Assembly (NCBI GenBank): GCA_020634165.1
Contig: JACKCF010000001.1
Span: forward strand, 1,364,001-1,428,000
Length of the DNA stretch: 64,000 nucleotides
Direction: 5' to 3'
DNA from: Anaerolineaceae bacterium
Lineage (GTDB): Bacteria > Chloroflexota > Anaerolineae > Aggregatilineales > Phototrophicaceae
In this document: positions 1 through 8,410 of the stretch, piece after piece
Layout of the letters: each line of letters opens with the position of its first letter
Position numbering within the stretch: position 1 is the first letter of the stretch
Notes under the pieces: generated by a model
The model's input: the letters and a program-made list of their open reading frames with translations, nothing else
What the model was told of the DNA's origin: nothing
Database searches by the model: none
Program-made: the position numbers and the translations under genes

Positions 1-493
1 CAGCATAGCTGTTCGGCATACGCTCGGCATCGCTTAGGTTCAGCTTCTGGATCATCACTTCGATAGTGGCCACATCGCCCTCAATCTCCGTGAAATTGCC
101 ATAAGGCAGTTCATCCAGCACGATTTCTGCGCCATCGAGTTCGTAAGTTGTGCGGTATTTTTCATAGGCCATGAAGGGATAGTATCCCAGTCGCCCAAGA
201 ATAAGGTCCATCATGTCGTAATCATCGACCACAACCTCGAATTCCTCGCGGCTGATGATGCCATTTTCAACGATACCTGGCCCCTTAAACGTCAGCAGTG
301 TGCGCACATCCTGCCGTAGACGCACAACAATCCCCTGGGGCGTTAATGAAAATTCATGGTCTTCATAGCGCACATTACGCTCAAAAACGCGCTCGGACTT
401 GAGGGACGCGCCGTTGGCTTCCAGGGCGGCGATAATGGATTTCAGATTGGGGGTATAAAGCTTGACTTCAATCTCTTGCTTGCTCGTCGTCAT
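1..493 (-). CDS. CYTH domain protein (class IV adenylate cyclase / triphosphatase-like), 3' end missing
   Basis: The reading frame starts at an ATG at 493 and runs off the left edge, so about 164 N-terminal residues are visible. The product begins MTTSKQEIEVKLY, carrying the ExExK motif (EIEVK) that opens the CYTH fold. Further on it has the basic and acidic strands expected for this triphosphate-tunnel family (VVRLRQD, LLTFKGP, SREEFEV, YRTTYELDG, VLDELPYGNFTEIEG). CYTH proteins hydrolyse triphosphates (thiamine triphosphate, inorganic triphosphate) or, in CyaB-type members, make cAMP; the substrate cannot be read from the sequence. The gene is followed on the same strand by no other visible member. 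Family assignment is firm, activity is not. Confidence 0.85.
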   Translation of the reverse strand, partial: MTTSKQEIEVKLYTPNLKSIIAALEANGASLKSERVFERNVRYEDHEFSLTPQGIVVRLRQDVRTLLTFKGPGIVENGIISREEFEVVVDDYDMMDLILGRLGYYPFMAYEKYRTTYELDGAEIVLDELPYGNFTEIEGDVATIEVMIQKLNLSDAERMPNSYA

Positions 494-544
494 CAGATTT
501 GTACTCGCTAATGGACAATAAAACGCTTGGTTACTAACGTCTGG

Positions 545-1042
545 TTACTTATGGATCCGTTTAATCGCTTCCGGCAGATAGGCATCAATGGCATTGACCA
601 GGGCGCTGTAGGGCATAGGTGGCGTCACTGGGGTCATGATGATGCCGTGACTATATTGCGCCGCCCCCCGTTCCAACTGCCATAATGTGCTGGCATGCAG
701 CGGCATATTGCGCTGATGGTACAGCCGATCAAAGTGTACACGATGCAGTACATCACAGAAATGCTCATAACGGTCAAACGAAATTTCATAATGCAATGGT
801 CGCTGGCCAAATAACCCTTCGTACAGGCAATCGAGGGTAGTGGATTGCGAAGTGTGTATCAAGGTGGCGATGCTGTTGGATGCACTGCCATCGGCATAAT
901 AGCAGGTGATACGATGCACACTGTGAATACTCGGTCGTCGCAGGATGGCACGCAGGGTAGGCTGTTGGGTACGCTCCATAATCCCGTACATGGCTGTTTC
1001 CAGCCGCTCAATCCGTACCGGACTGTGATCAGGATTCATCAA
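545..1042 (-). CDS. Hypothetical protein, 165 aa
   Basis: I do not recognise this protein. It is soluble, has no signal peptide or membrane segment, and is rich in His, Tyr and Arg with a few aromatic patches (HYEISFDRYEHF). The start codon overlaps the end of the upstream oxidoreductase gene by 14 bp (1029-1042), which suggests translational coupling in one operon. Two ATG codons in tandem open the frame, so the start is uncertain by one codon. The frame is credible because it is long, tightly coupled to its neighbour and unopposed by a better frame. No function is proposed. Confidence 0.6.
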   Translation of the reverse strand: MMNPDHSPVRIERLETAMYGIMERTQQPTLRAILRRPSIHSVHRITCYYADGSASNSIATLIHTSQSTTLDCLYEGLFGQRPLHYEISFDRYEHFCDVLHRVHFDRLYHQRNMPLHASTLWQLERGAAQYSHGIIMTPVTPPMPYSALVNAIDAYLPEAIKRIHK

Positions 1043-2066
1043 GCGTCAACACAACTTTGCCATCGACAGCATTGTTTTCGAGCAGTTCCTGGGCCTGTCG
1101 CGCCTCCTGTAGTGGGAATGTTGCCCCGATGACCGCCCTTAAGCGGCCAGCAAACAGCAAATCCATCACTTGTGTATAGTCACGTTGGGTGCCCATCGTG
1201 CTGCCGATCAGGCTGACGTGCTTGGTGAACAACTGTGCCACATTAATCTCGGCTTTGTAGCCTGTTGTTCCGCCGACGATCAGTACTCGCCCGCCGTAAG
1301 CTGTGCTGCGGATGCTGTCATTGAGTGTCGCCGCACCGACATTATCGACCACCACATCGACGCCCCGCTTATGGGTCAGCTTGTACACTTCACGCGACCA
1401 TTCCGGCGTTTCTTCCCGGTTGATGACCACGTCTGCACCCAGGTCGTTTGCGAGTTGGCATTTTTCGGCGTTGCTGCCGACCGCATACACGGTTGCACCG
1501 GCCAGTTTTGCGATTTGAATGCTCATGCTGTTAACGCCACCGGCTGCACCAACCACCAGCACCGTTTCGCCTGCCTGTAGATGCCCTCGTGTAATCAGTG
1601 AATGCCATGCCGTCACCCCTACCAGCCCCGCCGCCGCGACATCAGCAAATGGGAAGCCATCAGGAACAGGGTACAGATTACGCACTGGGAAAATCGCATA
1701 TTCTCGTGCGCTACCAGGGTAATCTTCACCCAAGATGCCAACCTGCTTGCCCTGATTTTCGTAAGGGCCATCCGGTTGCTGCGATGAATAAATGGTCGGG
1801 TTGATACCCACTGCATCACCCATCTGCCAGCCGATGACATCGGGTCCCAGGGCATCGATGATGCCAGCGCCATCACTGCCCATCGGATGCGGAAAATCCA
1901 GTTCCAACCCTTTCCAGCCGCGTCGTACGAACAGGTCCAGCCGATTGAGTGCGGCAGCCTTCATCCGAACGCGAACTTCTCCGAATCCTGGTTCAGGAAT
2001 AGGCAGATCATCTACATATCGGATAACATCCAGGTCGCCGTGAGCGGTGAGGACGGCTGCTTTCAT
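1029..2066 (-). CDS. Zinc-independent medium-chain dehydrogenase/reductase (quinone oxidoreductase-like)
   Basis: The 345-residue product is a typical medium-chain dehydrogenase/reductase with an N-terminal GroES-like domain (to about residue 130) and a Rossmann domain. The nucleotide-binding motif is VVGAAGGVNSMSIQIAK, and GVDVVVDNVG and GGRVLIVGGTTG follow as usual. Near the N-terminus, NRLDLFVRRG replaces the zinc-ligating Cys region, which is the pattern of the NADPH:quinone oxidoreductase branch that works without catalytic zinc. It probably reduces quinones or alpha,beta-unsaturated carbonyls with NAD(P)H in the cytoplasm. The substrate is unknown. It is the first gene of a two-gene minus-strand unit with the hypothetical at 545-1042. 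Confidence 0.85.
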   Translation of the reverse strand: MKAAVLTAHGDLDVIRYVDDLPIPEPGFGEVRVRMKAAALNRLDLFVRRGWKGLELDFPHPMGSDGAGIIDALGPDVIGWQMGDAVGINPTIYSSQQPDGPYENQGKQVGILGEDYPGSAREYAIFPVRNLYPVPDGFPFADVAAAGLVGVTAWHSLITRGHLQAGETVLVVGAAGGVNSMSIQIAKLAGATVYAVGSNAEKCQLANDLGADVVINREETPEWSREVYKLTHKRGVDVVVDNVGAATLNDSIRSTAYGGRVLIVGGTTGYKAEINVAQLFTKHVSLIGSTMGTQRDYTQVMDLLFAGRLRAVIGATFPLQEARQAQELLENNAVDGKVVLTLDES

Positions 2067-2225
2067 ATAGGGGAACTCCAGTGCGTGGTGATGATCGTCA
2101 GTGTGCTTCCGTATGCTATGTTCGGCATCTGTATTGCAGTTGGTGGTGCATGTTCAATATTATAGCATTACTTACTGAACATTGGATGGAGCCGGATTAA
2201 TCCATCATCTACTAAGGGAGTTGGT

Positions 2226-2777
2226 ATGCAGCAGTGGAAAACCCTTTCTCGTAAGCCCGTTTTGCAGTATGGCCGCTATCTGACTGTGGAGGAACATGTT
2301 GTCGAATTGCCGGATGGCACCCTCATCGATGATTGGTCCTGGCTGGTGACGCCGGACTTCGTCAATGTGATCGTAATCGACGAATCTGGGATGTTCCCGA
2401 TGTTCCGGCAGGTGAAGTACGCTATTGATGGCACATCCCTCGCCCCAGTCGGTGGCTATATTGAACCTGGCGAAGATCCCCTGGTGGCGGCCAAACGTGA
2501 AGTATTAGAGGAAATTGGCTATGTGGCGGATACCTGGGTCGCGCTCGGTGAGTACGCCTGCGATGCCAATCGGGGCGCGGGCACGGCCAAACTTTTTTTG
2601 GCGATCAACGCGCGCCACGTTGCACAACCCGATAGTGATGATCTGGAAGAACAGCAGCTTCTGCACCTGACTAAGGCGGAAGTTCAACAGGAGCTATTAC
2701 AGGGCGCTTTCAAAGTGCTGCCCTGGTCGGCGGCAGTGGCGATGGCCTTACTCTATCTGGATACAACAACGGCATAG
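2226..2777 (+). CDS. Nudix hydrolase (ADP-ribose pyrophosphatase-like)
   Basis: The protein has 183 residues and a perfect Nudix box at about 77-99 (GYIEPGE, then REVLEEIGY), the metal-binding helix that cleaves nucleoside diphosphates linked to another group. The preceding beta strands (WSWLVTPDFVNVIVID) resemble ADP-ribose pyrophosphatases. A good ribosome binding site (AAGGGAG) lies before the ATG. The downstream methylmalonyl-CoA epimerase gene starts 9 bp after the stop, so the two are probably co-transcribed. Housekeeping hydrolysis of ADP-ribose or a similar dinucleotide is likely but the exact substrate is not visible. Confidence 0.85.
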   Translation: MQQWKTLSRKPVLQYGRYLTVEEHVVELPDGTLIDDWSWLVTPDFVNVIVIDESGMFPMFRQVKYAIDGTSLAPVGGYIEPGEDPLVAAKREVLEEIGYVADTWVALGEYACDANRGAGTAKLFLAINARHVAQPDSDDLEEQQLLHLTKAEVQQELLQGAFKVLPWSAAVAMALLYLDTTTA

Positions 2778-2786
2778 GCAAATATT

Positions 2787-3188
2787 ATGAAGATCAATCA
2801 TCTGGCAGTAGTGGTCCACAGTGTTGAAGACGCACTCCTATTCTGGCGCGATGCTCTCGGTTTACCCTTCAATGGCATAGAAGAGGTACCAGAAGAAGCC
2901 GTCAAAGTTGGTTTTCTCGATGCGAACGGTGTGCACATCGAGCTGCTGGAGCCGACGACCGACGACAGCGGCGTCGCCAAATTCCTCGATAAGCGCGGTC
3001 CAGGCATGCATCACCTTTGTCTGGAGGTCGATGATCTGGAACATGCGATGGCCAGTCTCAAGGCAAACGGCATGCAGCTTATCTATGAGGAACCACGAGT
3101 ACGCGATAATGGTCGCCGTTATACCTTTGTGCATCCCAAGAGCACAGGCGGCGTCATGATCGAACTCTATGAGGCGGACGAAGCGTAG
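2787..3188 (+). CDS. mce: Methylmalonyl-CoA epimerase
   Basis: This 133-residue protein is a member of the vicinal oxygen chelate family. It shows the two beta-alpha-beta-beta-beta modules, opening with KINHLAVVVHSVEDAL and continuing with VHIELLEP, GMHHLCLEVDDLE and FVHPKSTGGVMIELYE, which carry the His and Glu metal ligands. Length and motifs match methylmalonyl-CoA epimerase, which interconverts the (S) and (R) forms on the way from propionyl-CoA to succinyl-CoA. The mutase subunits are not in the window. The gene sits 9 bp behind the Nudix gene and probably shares its promoter. Confidence 0.88.
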   Translation: MKINHLAVVVHSVEDALLFWRDALGLPFNGIEEVPEEAVKVGFLDANGVHIELLEPTTDDSGVAKFLDKRGPGMHHLCLEVDDLEHAMASLKANGMQLIYEEPRVRDNGRRYTFVHPKSTGGVMIELYEADEA

Positions 3189-3245
3189 GTTTTGTTGACA
3201 TTTGCCATATGAGGAGTTTTTGAACACGATAAGAAAGCGCAGATC

Positions 3246-3294
3246 GTAGGGGCAAGACATGTCTTGCCCAAGGTTCGGCATTCCGAACCCCTAC
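3246..3294. repeat. Nested palindromic intergenic repeat
   Basis: GTAGGGG (3246-3252) and CCCCTAC (3288-3294) form outer arms. Inside are two smaller hairpins: an inverted repeat around 3251-3268 (GGCAAGACA/TGTCTTGCC) and GTTCGG-CATT-CCGAAC (3273-3288). It lies between mce and a secreted-protein gene. A shorter element with the same GTAGGGG ... CCCCTAC ends lies at 25339-25368. It looks like a small dispersed palindromic repeat. It may act as a terminator or RNA-stabilising structure, but that is inference. Confidence 0.6.
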
Positions 3295-3415
3295 AAAGGT
3301 CCTTCTAGAATCAAATGTCAATACTTCCTATTCTGGCCGACTTGCCCAGAAGCACCAGGGCCTTTATGCTAAAAACAGAACCACCTGTTTTCTGTTTCTA
3401 TATAGGGAAAATTTT

Positions 3416-4624
3416 ATGCGTTCTCGTGTCTTGTGGCTCTTCATCTTAGTGCTCGGCGGTGTGCCTTTTGTCCATGCCCAGACCTGTGAAACAATCGTCG
3501 CGGAGGCGTTACAGACGATTTCTGATAACTGTGCCGAAACAGATCGGAACCAGATTTGCTATGGCAATACGCAGATTGACCTCTTGCCGCAGTTTACTGT
3601 TACCGAACCAATTGAGTTTGAAACACCAGGTGACAAAACGGACATCGAAAAAGTCATGACGCTCACGCTTTATCCCTTGGATGTGGAAAATGAGATTTGG
3701 GGCATTTCGCTGCTGCGCGTTCAGGCCAACCTGCCGGAAACGCTCCCTGGCTCAAACGTCACATTTTTGCTCTTTGGCGATTCTGCCCTGAGCAATTTGT
3801 CCAACGAAATGGATGCTGTCTTTTTCCGTAGTGCGATTGGTTCACCAACCTGTGAAGATGCCCCCGATGGCATCCTCATCCAGACGCCGGAAGGGGCTGG
3901 CGAGGTGACATTTACATTAAATCGCATCGAAATTCAGATGGGATCGACGGCTTATATTCAGTCGGAGGGGCGCGAAGAGTTAATCTTCAACCTGTTGGAA
4001 GGTGAAGCAACGCTCACAGCCGACGACACGCAACAGGTCGTTGAGGGCGGTCAGTTCGTCACAGTACCACTGGGAGAAGCCTTCAGTGCCAGCGGCCCAC
4101 CCAGCGACCCTCAGCCAATTGATTTTGACAGCCTGCCCAATCTACCGCTTTCGCTCCTGCCCATCGACATTACGGACCTGTTGTTTGGCGATGGAACGGA
4201 CAATAGCAGCGATGTCGATCAGCTTCCCACATCGGACGAGGTCATTATTCCGCTTTCCGGTAGTTGGCTCTATACACGTGGTGAGGTCGAAGTGAGCGCG
4301 GGTTGCCCGCCCATGATGGCCGAAGCCCTGACTGCCAATACACCTGTTTTTGAAGGTAACATTGTTGACTTTGGTGGAGAGCCTTTCGATTTAGAGACAT
4401 TTATGACAGAAAATTCACAGGAGCCACTGCCGCCAGGTACATTCAGTGAGCTTGACCCCAATACCTTCCAATGGACGATGAGCGAAGAGGGTGGTTCGTT
4501 CACCTACCAGATTGGCATCATTAGCGAAACACAGATGAACGGCTTCTTTGGCATGGATATCGCCGCTGAGGGCATCTCATGCTCAATCACAATACCGTTT
4601 GAGGTTCAGCACGAAGATAACTAA
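3416..4624 (+). CDS. Secreted FecR-like protein of unknown function
   Basis: The 402-residue product starts with a signal peptide (MRSRVLWLFILVLGGVPFVHAQ, likely cleaved after the Ala of HAQ). The mature part begins with a short Cys-containing module (CETIVAEALQTISDNC ... ICYG) and a beta-rich region. Around residues 165-230 there is a FecR-like segment (strands ending LLEGEATL, then VVEGGQFVTVPLG). The next gene encodes a paralogue with the same order of modules. No catalytic motif is visible; a structural, sensing or envelope role outside the cell is possible. A hairpin terminator (4647-4681) follows. Confidence 0.75.
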   Translation: MRSRVLWLFILVLGGVPFVHAQTCETIVAEALQTISDNCAETDRNQICYGNTQIDLLPQFTVTEPIEFETPGDKTDIEKVMTLTLYPLDVENEIWGISLLRVQANLPETLPGSNVTFLLFGDSALSNLSNEMDAVFFRSAIGSPTCEDAPDGILIQTPEGAGEVTFTLNRIEIQMGSTAYIQSEGREELIFNLLEGEATLTADDTQQVVEGGQFVTVPLGEAFSASGPPSDPQPIDFDSLPNLPLSLLPIDITDLLFGDGTDNSSDVDQLPTSDEVIIPLSGSWLYTRGEVEVSAGCPPMMAEALTANTPVFEGNIVDFGGEPFDLETFMTENSQEPLPPGTFSELDPNTFQWTMSEEGGSFTYQIGIISETQMNGFFGMDIAAEGISCSITIPFEVQHEDN

Positions 4625-4646
4625 CGGACTGTCGCAAGTCATACCC

Positions 4647-4681
4647 AACGCCGCTGCCTTGTGGTAAGGTAACGGCGTTTT
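4647..4681 (+). terminator. Rho-independent-like terminator after the first secreted protein
   Basis: The arms AACGCCG and CGGCGTT enclose a second stem, CCTT/AAGG, and are followed by a short T-run. It lies between the two paralogous secreted-protein genes. Confidence 0.55.
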
Positions 4682-4705
4682 CTGTTTGCATACGGAGCGT
4701 GGAAC

Positions 4706-6055
4706 GTGCGCATTTTTGGATACGTGATTGCGGTTTTGCTGTTAGGCATCGGCATTGTAGCGGCCCAGGAAACATCCTGTTCCCTGACGCAGCAGGCGAC
4801 AGCCGCTGAGGCGGCAGGTTGGTGTGCTGATCTGGCGGTAGGCGAGATGTGCTATGGTGATGCTGGCATCAATGTGCTGGATAACGATGGCGAACCACTG
4901 GATGGGGGACTGGCAGGCGATAAAATCGCACTGGCAGACATCAGCCAGATTCAGACTCTCGTTCGAGAAACGGCCTGGGGCGTGGCTTTGCTGCACACAC
5001 AGACGCTTGGGTCCAACACTGCCAGTTCCCAGACGCTGGCTTTTGCTGTTTTAGGTGCCGCGACCTTGGCCAACGATGCTCCCGATACATCCACCTATCA
5101 ATATGCGCCGATCACACCTGCCCAGGGCGCGAATGTGCGTTCCGGCCCTGGCGAGGATTACCGTCTGCTGACGTCTCGCAGTCAGAATGACACCGTCCTG
5201 CTGACGGGTCGTGCGGCTGATGGCCAGTGGTTGCGTATTCAGTTAGCGGATGGTAGTGCCGGATGGTTGGTCGCCACTGCTGTTCTGGTGGACGCCAGCC
5301 AACTCCCGACTGTCACGGTCGATGATCCCGCGCCACCACTCTACTACGATGATTTTGCCGCGTTCTCGATCACTGTCGATGAGGAAGCAACATCGTGCGA
5401 AGAGGGTATTCCGTCTGGTGTGCTGGTGCAGGTTGTTCAACCGACTGACAGCGCGCATGTCCAGCTCAACGGCTTATCGGTTGATTTTGATGGAACGTTA
5501 TTCCTGAGCACAAACCAGCAGCAGCTTAACATCTATGTTGTCGCGGGCGAAGCAACCGTTAGCGACGATGAAATTGTTTCAATGGCTGTTGATGCCAGTC
5601 AATCGGTGACGGTCAGCGAGGGCGAGGAAGGTATCCTCATCAGCGAACCCATGCCCTACGACTTCCTCATTTTGTCGCGTCTGCCAATGTCGTTGCTGCC
5701 AGATAATACCTATGTCGCGGCAGACCTCAGCCAGTTTATTGACCCCGCCCCGCCAGGGGAAGGCAGTGCCATTGCCAATATGCTGGCTACCGATCCCTGC
5801 CGCATCACGGTTGGACCTGGCGGTGCCAATCTGCGCACAGGCCCCGGCACCGATTATCCAGTTCGTGGTGTCATGCAGCAGCGAGAAAGTGCTGATGTCG
5901 CGGGTCGTGCCATTGGCACCGACGGCGGTAGCTGGTGGCAGATTGCACCCTATATCTGGATCAGCGCTTCAACGACAGTGACAGGCGGGGAATGCGTTAC
6001 GGTGCCGACTGTTCCCGTACCGCCGCCACCTGTTTCGCCGGAAACGGACGAATAG
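4706..6055 (+). CDS. Secreted protein with two bacterial SH3 (SH3b) domains, paralogue of the preceding gene
   Basis: This 449-residue protein starts at a GTG with GGAG upstream and has a signal peptide (MRIFGYVIAVLLLGIGIVAAQ). It repeats the plan of the upstream gene: a Cys module (CSLTQQ ... MCYG), a WGVALL segment and a FecR-like region (YVVAGEATV). It adds two SH3b domains. The first is near residues 135-190 (GANVRSGPGEDYRLL ... GQWLRIQLADGSAGW), the second near 370-430 (GANLRTGPGTDYPV ... GGSWWQIAPYIW). SH3b domains usually bind cell-wall peptides, so a wall-associated role is likely. The C-terminus is Pro-rich. Its last 59 bp overlap the end of the convergent gene. Confidence 0.78.
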   Translation: MRIFGYVIAVLLLGIGIVAAQETSCSLTQQATAAEAAGWCADLAVGEMCYGDAGINVLDNDGEPLDGGLAGDKIALADISQIQTLVRETAWGVALLHTQTLGSNTASSQTLAFAVLGAATLANDAPDTSTYQYAPITPAQGANVRSGPGEDYRLLTSRSQNDTVLLTGRAADGQWLRIQLADGSAGWLVATAVLVDASQLPTVTVDDPAPPLYYDDFAAFSITVDEEATSCEEGIPSGVLVQVVQPTDSAHVQLNGLSVDFDGTLFLSTNQQQLNIYVVAGEATVSDDEIVSMAVDASQSVTVSEGEEGILISEPMPYDFLILSRLPMSLLPDNTYVAADLSQFIDPAPPGEGSAIANMLATDPCRITVGPGGANLRTGPGTDYPVRGVMQQRESADVAGRAIGTDGGSWWQIAPYIWISASTTVTGGECVTVPTVPVPPPPVSPETDE

Positions 6056-7337
6056 CCAATCCGAGCAAGCTAAACAGCATCATGTTGCCCCATAGCAGCG
6101 TCACGTTGTAATGGTCGAATAGCCCGATCAGCAGCAGGGCGAAGAGACTCGCGACGAGAGCGATCTGCGTTTCTTGCGCTTGAAGTTGGCGTATAGCAAT
6201 ATAGATGCTTGTCAGCAGTATCGTCCCGAATAGCGCCAGTCCGACCAGACCTAGTTCAGCGGCAATCGTCAGGTAGATGTTATGAACATTATCGCCGGCG
6301 ATGCGATACTCTGAATTCTCGAAGATGTAATAGCTGGCGAACCACGTAAAGTTGCCTGCGCCGACGCCTGTAACCGGATACGCGCGAATGGCTTCTGATG
6401 CGACGAACAGAAACAGCGTTCGCTCACCGATGCTGTGCGTTTCAAGCTGCTCTTGTCCTGTTCCGGCCCTTGCCAGCACATAGGGATGGTATGCCGCCAG
6501 AAAGACGAGGCTGGTCAGCCCAAGCGGAACGAGTAACCACCAGCGTCTTAGGGCTGTTCGCCAGCGCAGAATGGTGATGATGCCTATGCCCAGCGCCAAT
6601 CCCAGCCATGCGCTGCGGGAAAACGTTACCAGCAGTGCCCACAGCCCAATGCACAGAATAGCCACTGCAAGGCTGCGATATTTCGTCGTCAGTGCCCAGT
6701 TGAATGTCATCAACAGGCCAACGAGTAAAATACTCGCCAGCATGTTCGGATGTGGCAGCAGACTATAGGCGCGCAGCAGTCGCGTGCCATCCGCGACCAC
6801 CACGCTGACGCCCGATTCTGCGGGGTCCAGATTGAACTCGCCCAATGCGCTCAGTCCGATGCTGCCTTGCTGGATCACCTGCGCTGTGCCGATCAACCCA
6901 TGCACTATCATGGAGCCAATGAGTATCACCAGCAGCCATTTTCGGCTTGGTCCGGCGCTGGCCATCACCAGCATGAAGGCGGCGCTCAGGGCGTATTGCA
7001 GCGCACGACTCTGTGCCAGGCCAGGGTAGTCAATCTGCATATAGGCCCAACTCTGTGAAAGAACGGCCCATCCGCAGAAAAGTACAAGCACCACTAGCCA
7101 GACTAGGTGACTTGTATGCTGAAAATGCTGTTTCAGCCCAGGCATTCCTGCGATGACCCACCAGCCGACCGTCCATACAATCGGCACGAATAACACAAAC
7201 CCCAGCACATACTCCCCGGAAAATGGATGCGGTGCATTCGGCCATTTCAACCAGAAGGGCATCAGCGCGAATGTGATCAGTGTTCCCAACTGGCTTAGTC
7301 GCAGGGCCGTCTGTTTAAGTCGCTGAATCGGCGTCAT
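5997..7337 (-). CDS. O-antigen ligase / Wzy-like polytopic membrane protein
   Basis: The 446-residue product has about eleven hydrophobic segments and the Wzy_C-type signature in its C-terminal half (TGVGAGNF, then NVHNIYLTIAAELGLVGL). Members of this family join or polymerise glycan chains on undecaprenyl or lipid carriers at the outer face of the membrane. A role in cell-surface polysaccharide or glycoprotein assembly is the best guess. The gene is alone on its strand here. Its 3' end is antisense to the last 59 bp of the SH3b gene, with both stop regions overlapping. Confidence 0.75.
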   Translation of the reverse strand: MTPIQRLKQTALRLSQLGTLITFALMPFWLKWPNAPHPFSGEYVLGFVLFVPIVWTVGWWVIAGMPGLKQHFQHTSHLVWLVVLVLFCGWAVLSQSWAYMQIDYPGLAQSRALQYALSAAFMLVMASAGPSRKWLLVILIGSMIVHGLIGTAQVIQQGSIGLSALGEFNLDPAESGVSVVVADGTRLLRAYSLLPHPNMLASILLVGLLMTFNWALTTKYRSLAVAILCIGLWALLVTFSRSAWLGLALGIGIITILRWRTALRRWWLLVPLGLTSLVFLAAYHPYVLARAGTGQEQLETHSIGERTLFLFVASEAIRAYPVTGVGAGNFTWFASYYIFENSEYRIAGDNVHNIYLTIAAELGLVGLALFGTILLTSIYIAIRQLQAQETQIALVASLFALLLIGLFDHYNVTLLWGNMMLFSLLGLAIRPFPAKQVAAVREQSAP

Positions 7338-7502
7338 AGATAATTGATAATCCGGTCGATTGAACCCAGAAGCATAGCGTACAGGCTGCGGTCATTTTCT
7401 GCCATAAGCAATGGCCAAAGCGCCTTATAACAGAATCCTACTGTAAGACAGCCTGACTATCAGCTATCTTGAGAATATAGATACCAGCCATACAGAGAGG
7501 GA

Positions 7503-7913
7503 ATGTTGCCCATGGTGGTTTTAGAAGGATACAGCCTGAAGACAATCGTCGATGCCGATTTTGATACAGCGATGCCTCAGGTCGTGGCGGCGCTTAAAGA
7601 GCAGGGTTTTGGTGTACTGACTGAGATTGACGTCAAGAGTACCCTGAAGACGAAGCTCGACGTTGATTTTCATCGTTACCAGATTTTAGGTGCCTGCAAT
7701 CCACCATTGGCCCATAAAGCCCTGACCGCAGAGGCCGCTATTGGCTTGCTGCTGCCCTGTAACGTCATTGTCTATGAAGATACCGACGCAGGCAACACGG
7801 TCGTGATGGCCATCGACCCCATGACGATGGTGCAGATGAGCAATAACCCCGCCCTGCAGGAAGTCGCAGAACAGGCGCGTCAAAAACTGGAAACAGCGCT
7901 GGCTGCACTATAA
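7503..7913 (+). CDS. DUF302 domain protein
   Basis: The 136-residue protein matches the DUF302 fold: an N-terminal segment like the family start (VDADFDTAMPQVVAALKEQGFGVLTEIDV), then GACNPPLAHKAL and LLPCNVIVYED, which are family hallmarks. DUF302 proteins are small and soluble, and their function is unclear; many sit near metal or sulfur genes, and here csoR-copA follow. The ATG at 7512 has a better-spaced GAGGG than the ATG at 7503, so the true product may be 3 residues shorter. A strong hairpin terminator follows the stop codon. Confidence 0.82.
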   Translation: MLPMVVLEGYSLKTIVDADFDTAMPQVVAALKEQGFGVLTEIDVKSTLKTKLDVDFHRYQILGACNPPLAHKALTAEAAIGLLLPCNVIVYEDTDAGNTVVMAIDPMTMVQMSNNPALQEVAEQARQKLETALAAL

Positions 7914-7941
7914 CATTTGATCTTCCCGAATCCCCCTTTTG

Positions 7942-7972
7942 AAAAAAGGCACGCCTAGAACGTGCCTTTTTT
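7942..7972 (+). terminator. Intrinsic terminator after the DUF302 gene
   Basis: AAAAAAGGCACG (7942-7953) pairs with CGTGCCTTTTTT (7961-7972) around a 7-nt loop. The T-run ends the structure. It separates the DUF302 gene from the csoR promoter 25 bp downstream. Confidence 0.8.
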
Positions 7973-7996
7973 CATGCCGTAAGAATGACATCTGCG

Positions 7997-8025
7997 TTGA
8001 CGTCATATACCCACAGGGGTATATT
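7997..8025 (+). promoter_or_regulatory. csoR-copA promoter with CsoR-type operator
   Basis: TTGACG (7997-8002), a 17-bp spacer and TATATT (8020-8025) form a sigma-70-like promoter. A perfect palindrome, ATATACCC-N4-GGGTATAT (8005-8024), fills the spacer and overlaps the -10. Such a GC-centred palindrome with ATACCC/GGGTAT arms is the kind of site bound by CsoR-family copper repressors, and the csoR gene follows at once. A bound repressor would block RNA polymerase. A copy with 18 of 20 identical bases lies upstream of the copper chaperone gene at 61466-61485. Confidence 0.82.
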
Positions 8026-8056
8026 GAGGGTATGTTCAATCATGCTTGGGAACGAA

Positions 8057-8371
8057 ATGGAAATCACTGAAAAAACGACAGGTCATTGCTGTTCTACTGT
8101 CGGCGACCGCTGTGACCACAACAAATTGTCCCTCAATCGTATTCGCCGCCTAAAAGGCCAGTTGTCTTCTCTAGAGGCGATGATTGAGTCTGACGAGGGG
8201 AGTTGCGAGGAGCGCGTTGTCCGCGCCCGCACCGTCGAAAAAGGTGTTGCCAGCCTGATACGCCATCTGGTGGCCTGCTATCTGGAAAATACAGCTCGCT
8301 ACGAGATGCAGACGGACCCCGATCAGGCTATCGAAGACCTGTCACGCATCATTGAACTGCTCAATAAATAG
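8057..8371 (+). CDS. csoR: CsoR-family copper-sensing repressor
   Basis: The product is a small all-helical metal-sensitive repressor (KLSLNRIRRLKGQLSSLEAMIE, then CEERVVRARTVEKGVASLIRHLVAC). The Cys and the HxxxC pair match the CsoR copper-binding set. An extra Cys/His-rich stretch (GHCCSTVGDRCDH) precedes the helices. In-frame starts exist at 7985 and 8042. The first lies before the promoter. The second would have its Shine-Dalgarno upstream of the predicted transcript start. So I prefer the ATG at 8057, which has GGGAA 5 bp before it and gives 104 residues. It is followed by copA and is expected to repress both genes when copper is low. Confidence 0.85.
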   Translation: MEITEKTTGHCCSTVGDRCDHNKLSLNRIRRLKGQLSSLEAMIESDEGSCEERVVRARTVEKGVASLIRHLVACYLENTARYEMQTDPDQAIEDLSRIIELLNK

Positions 8372-8410
8372 ACCACCTTCGCTGTCCATAGTTAAGAAAG
8401 TAGCGTCACC

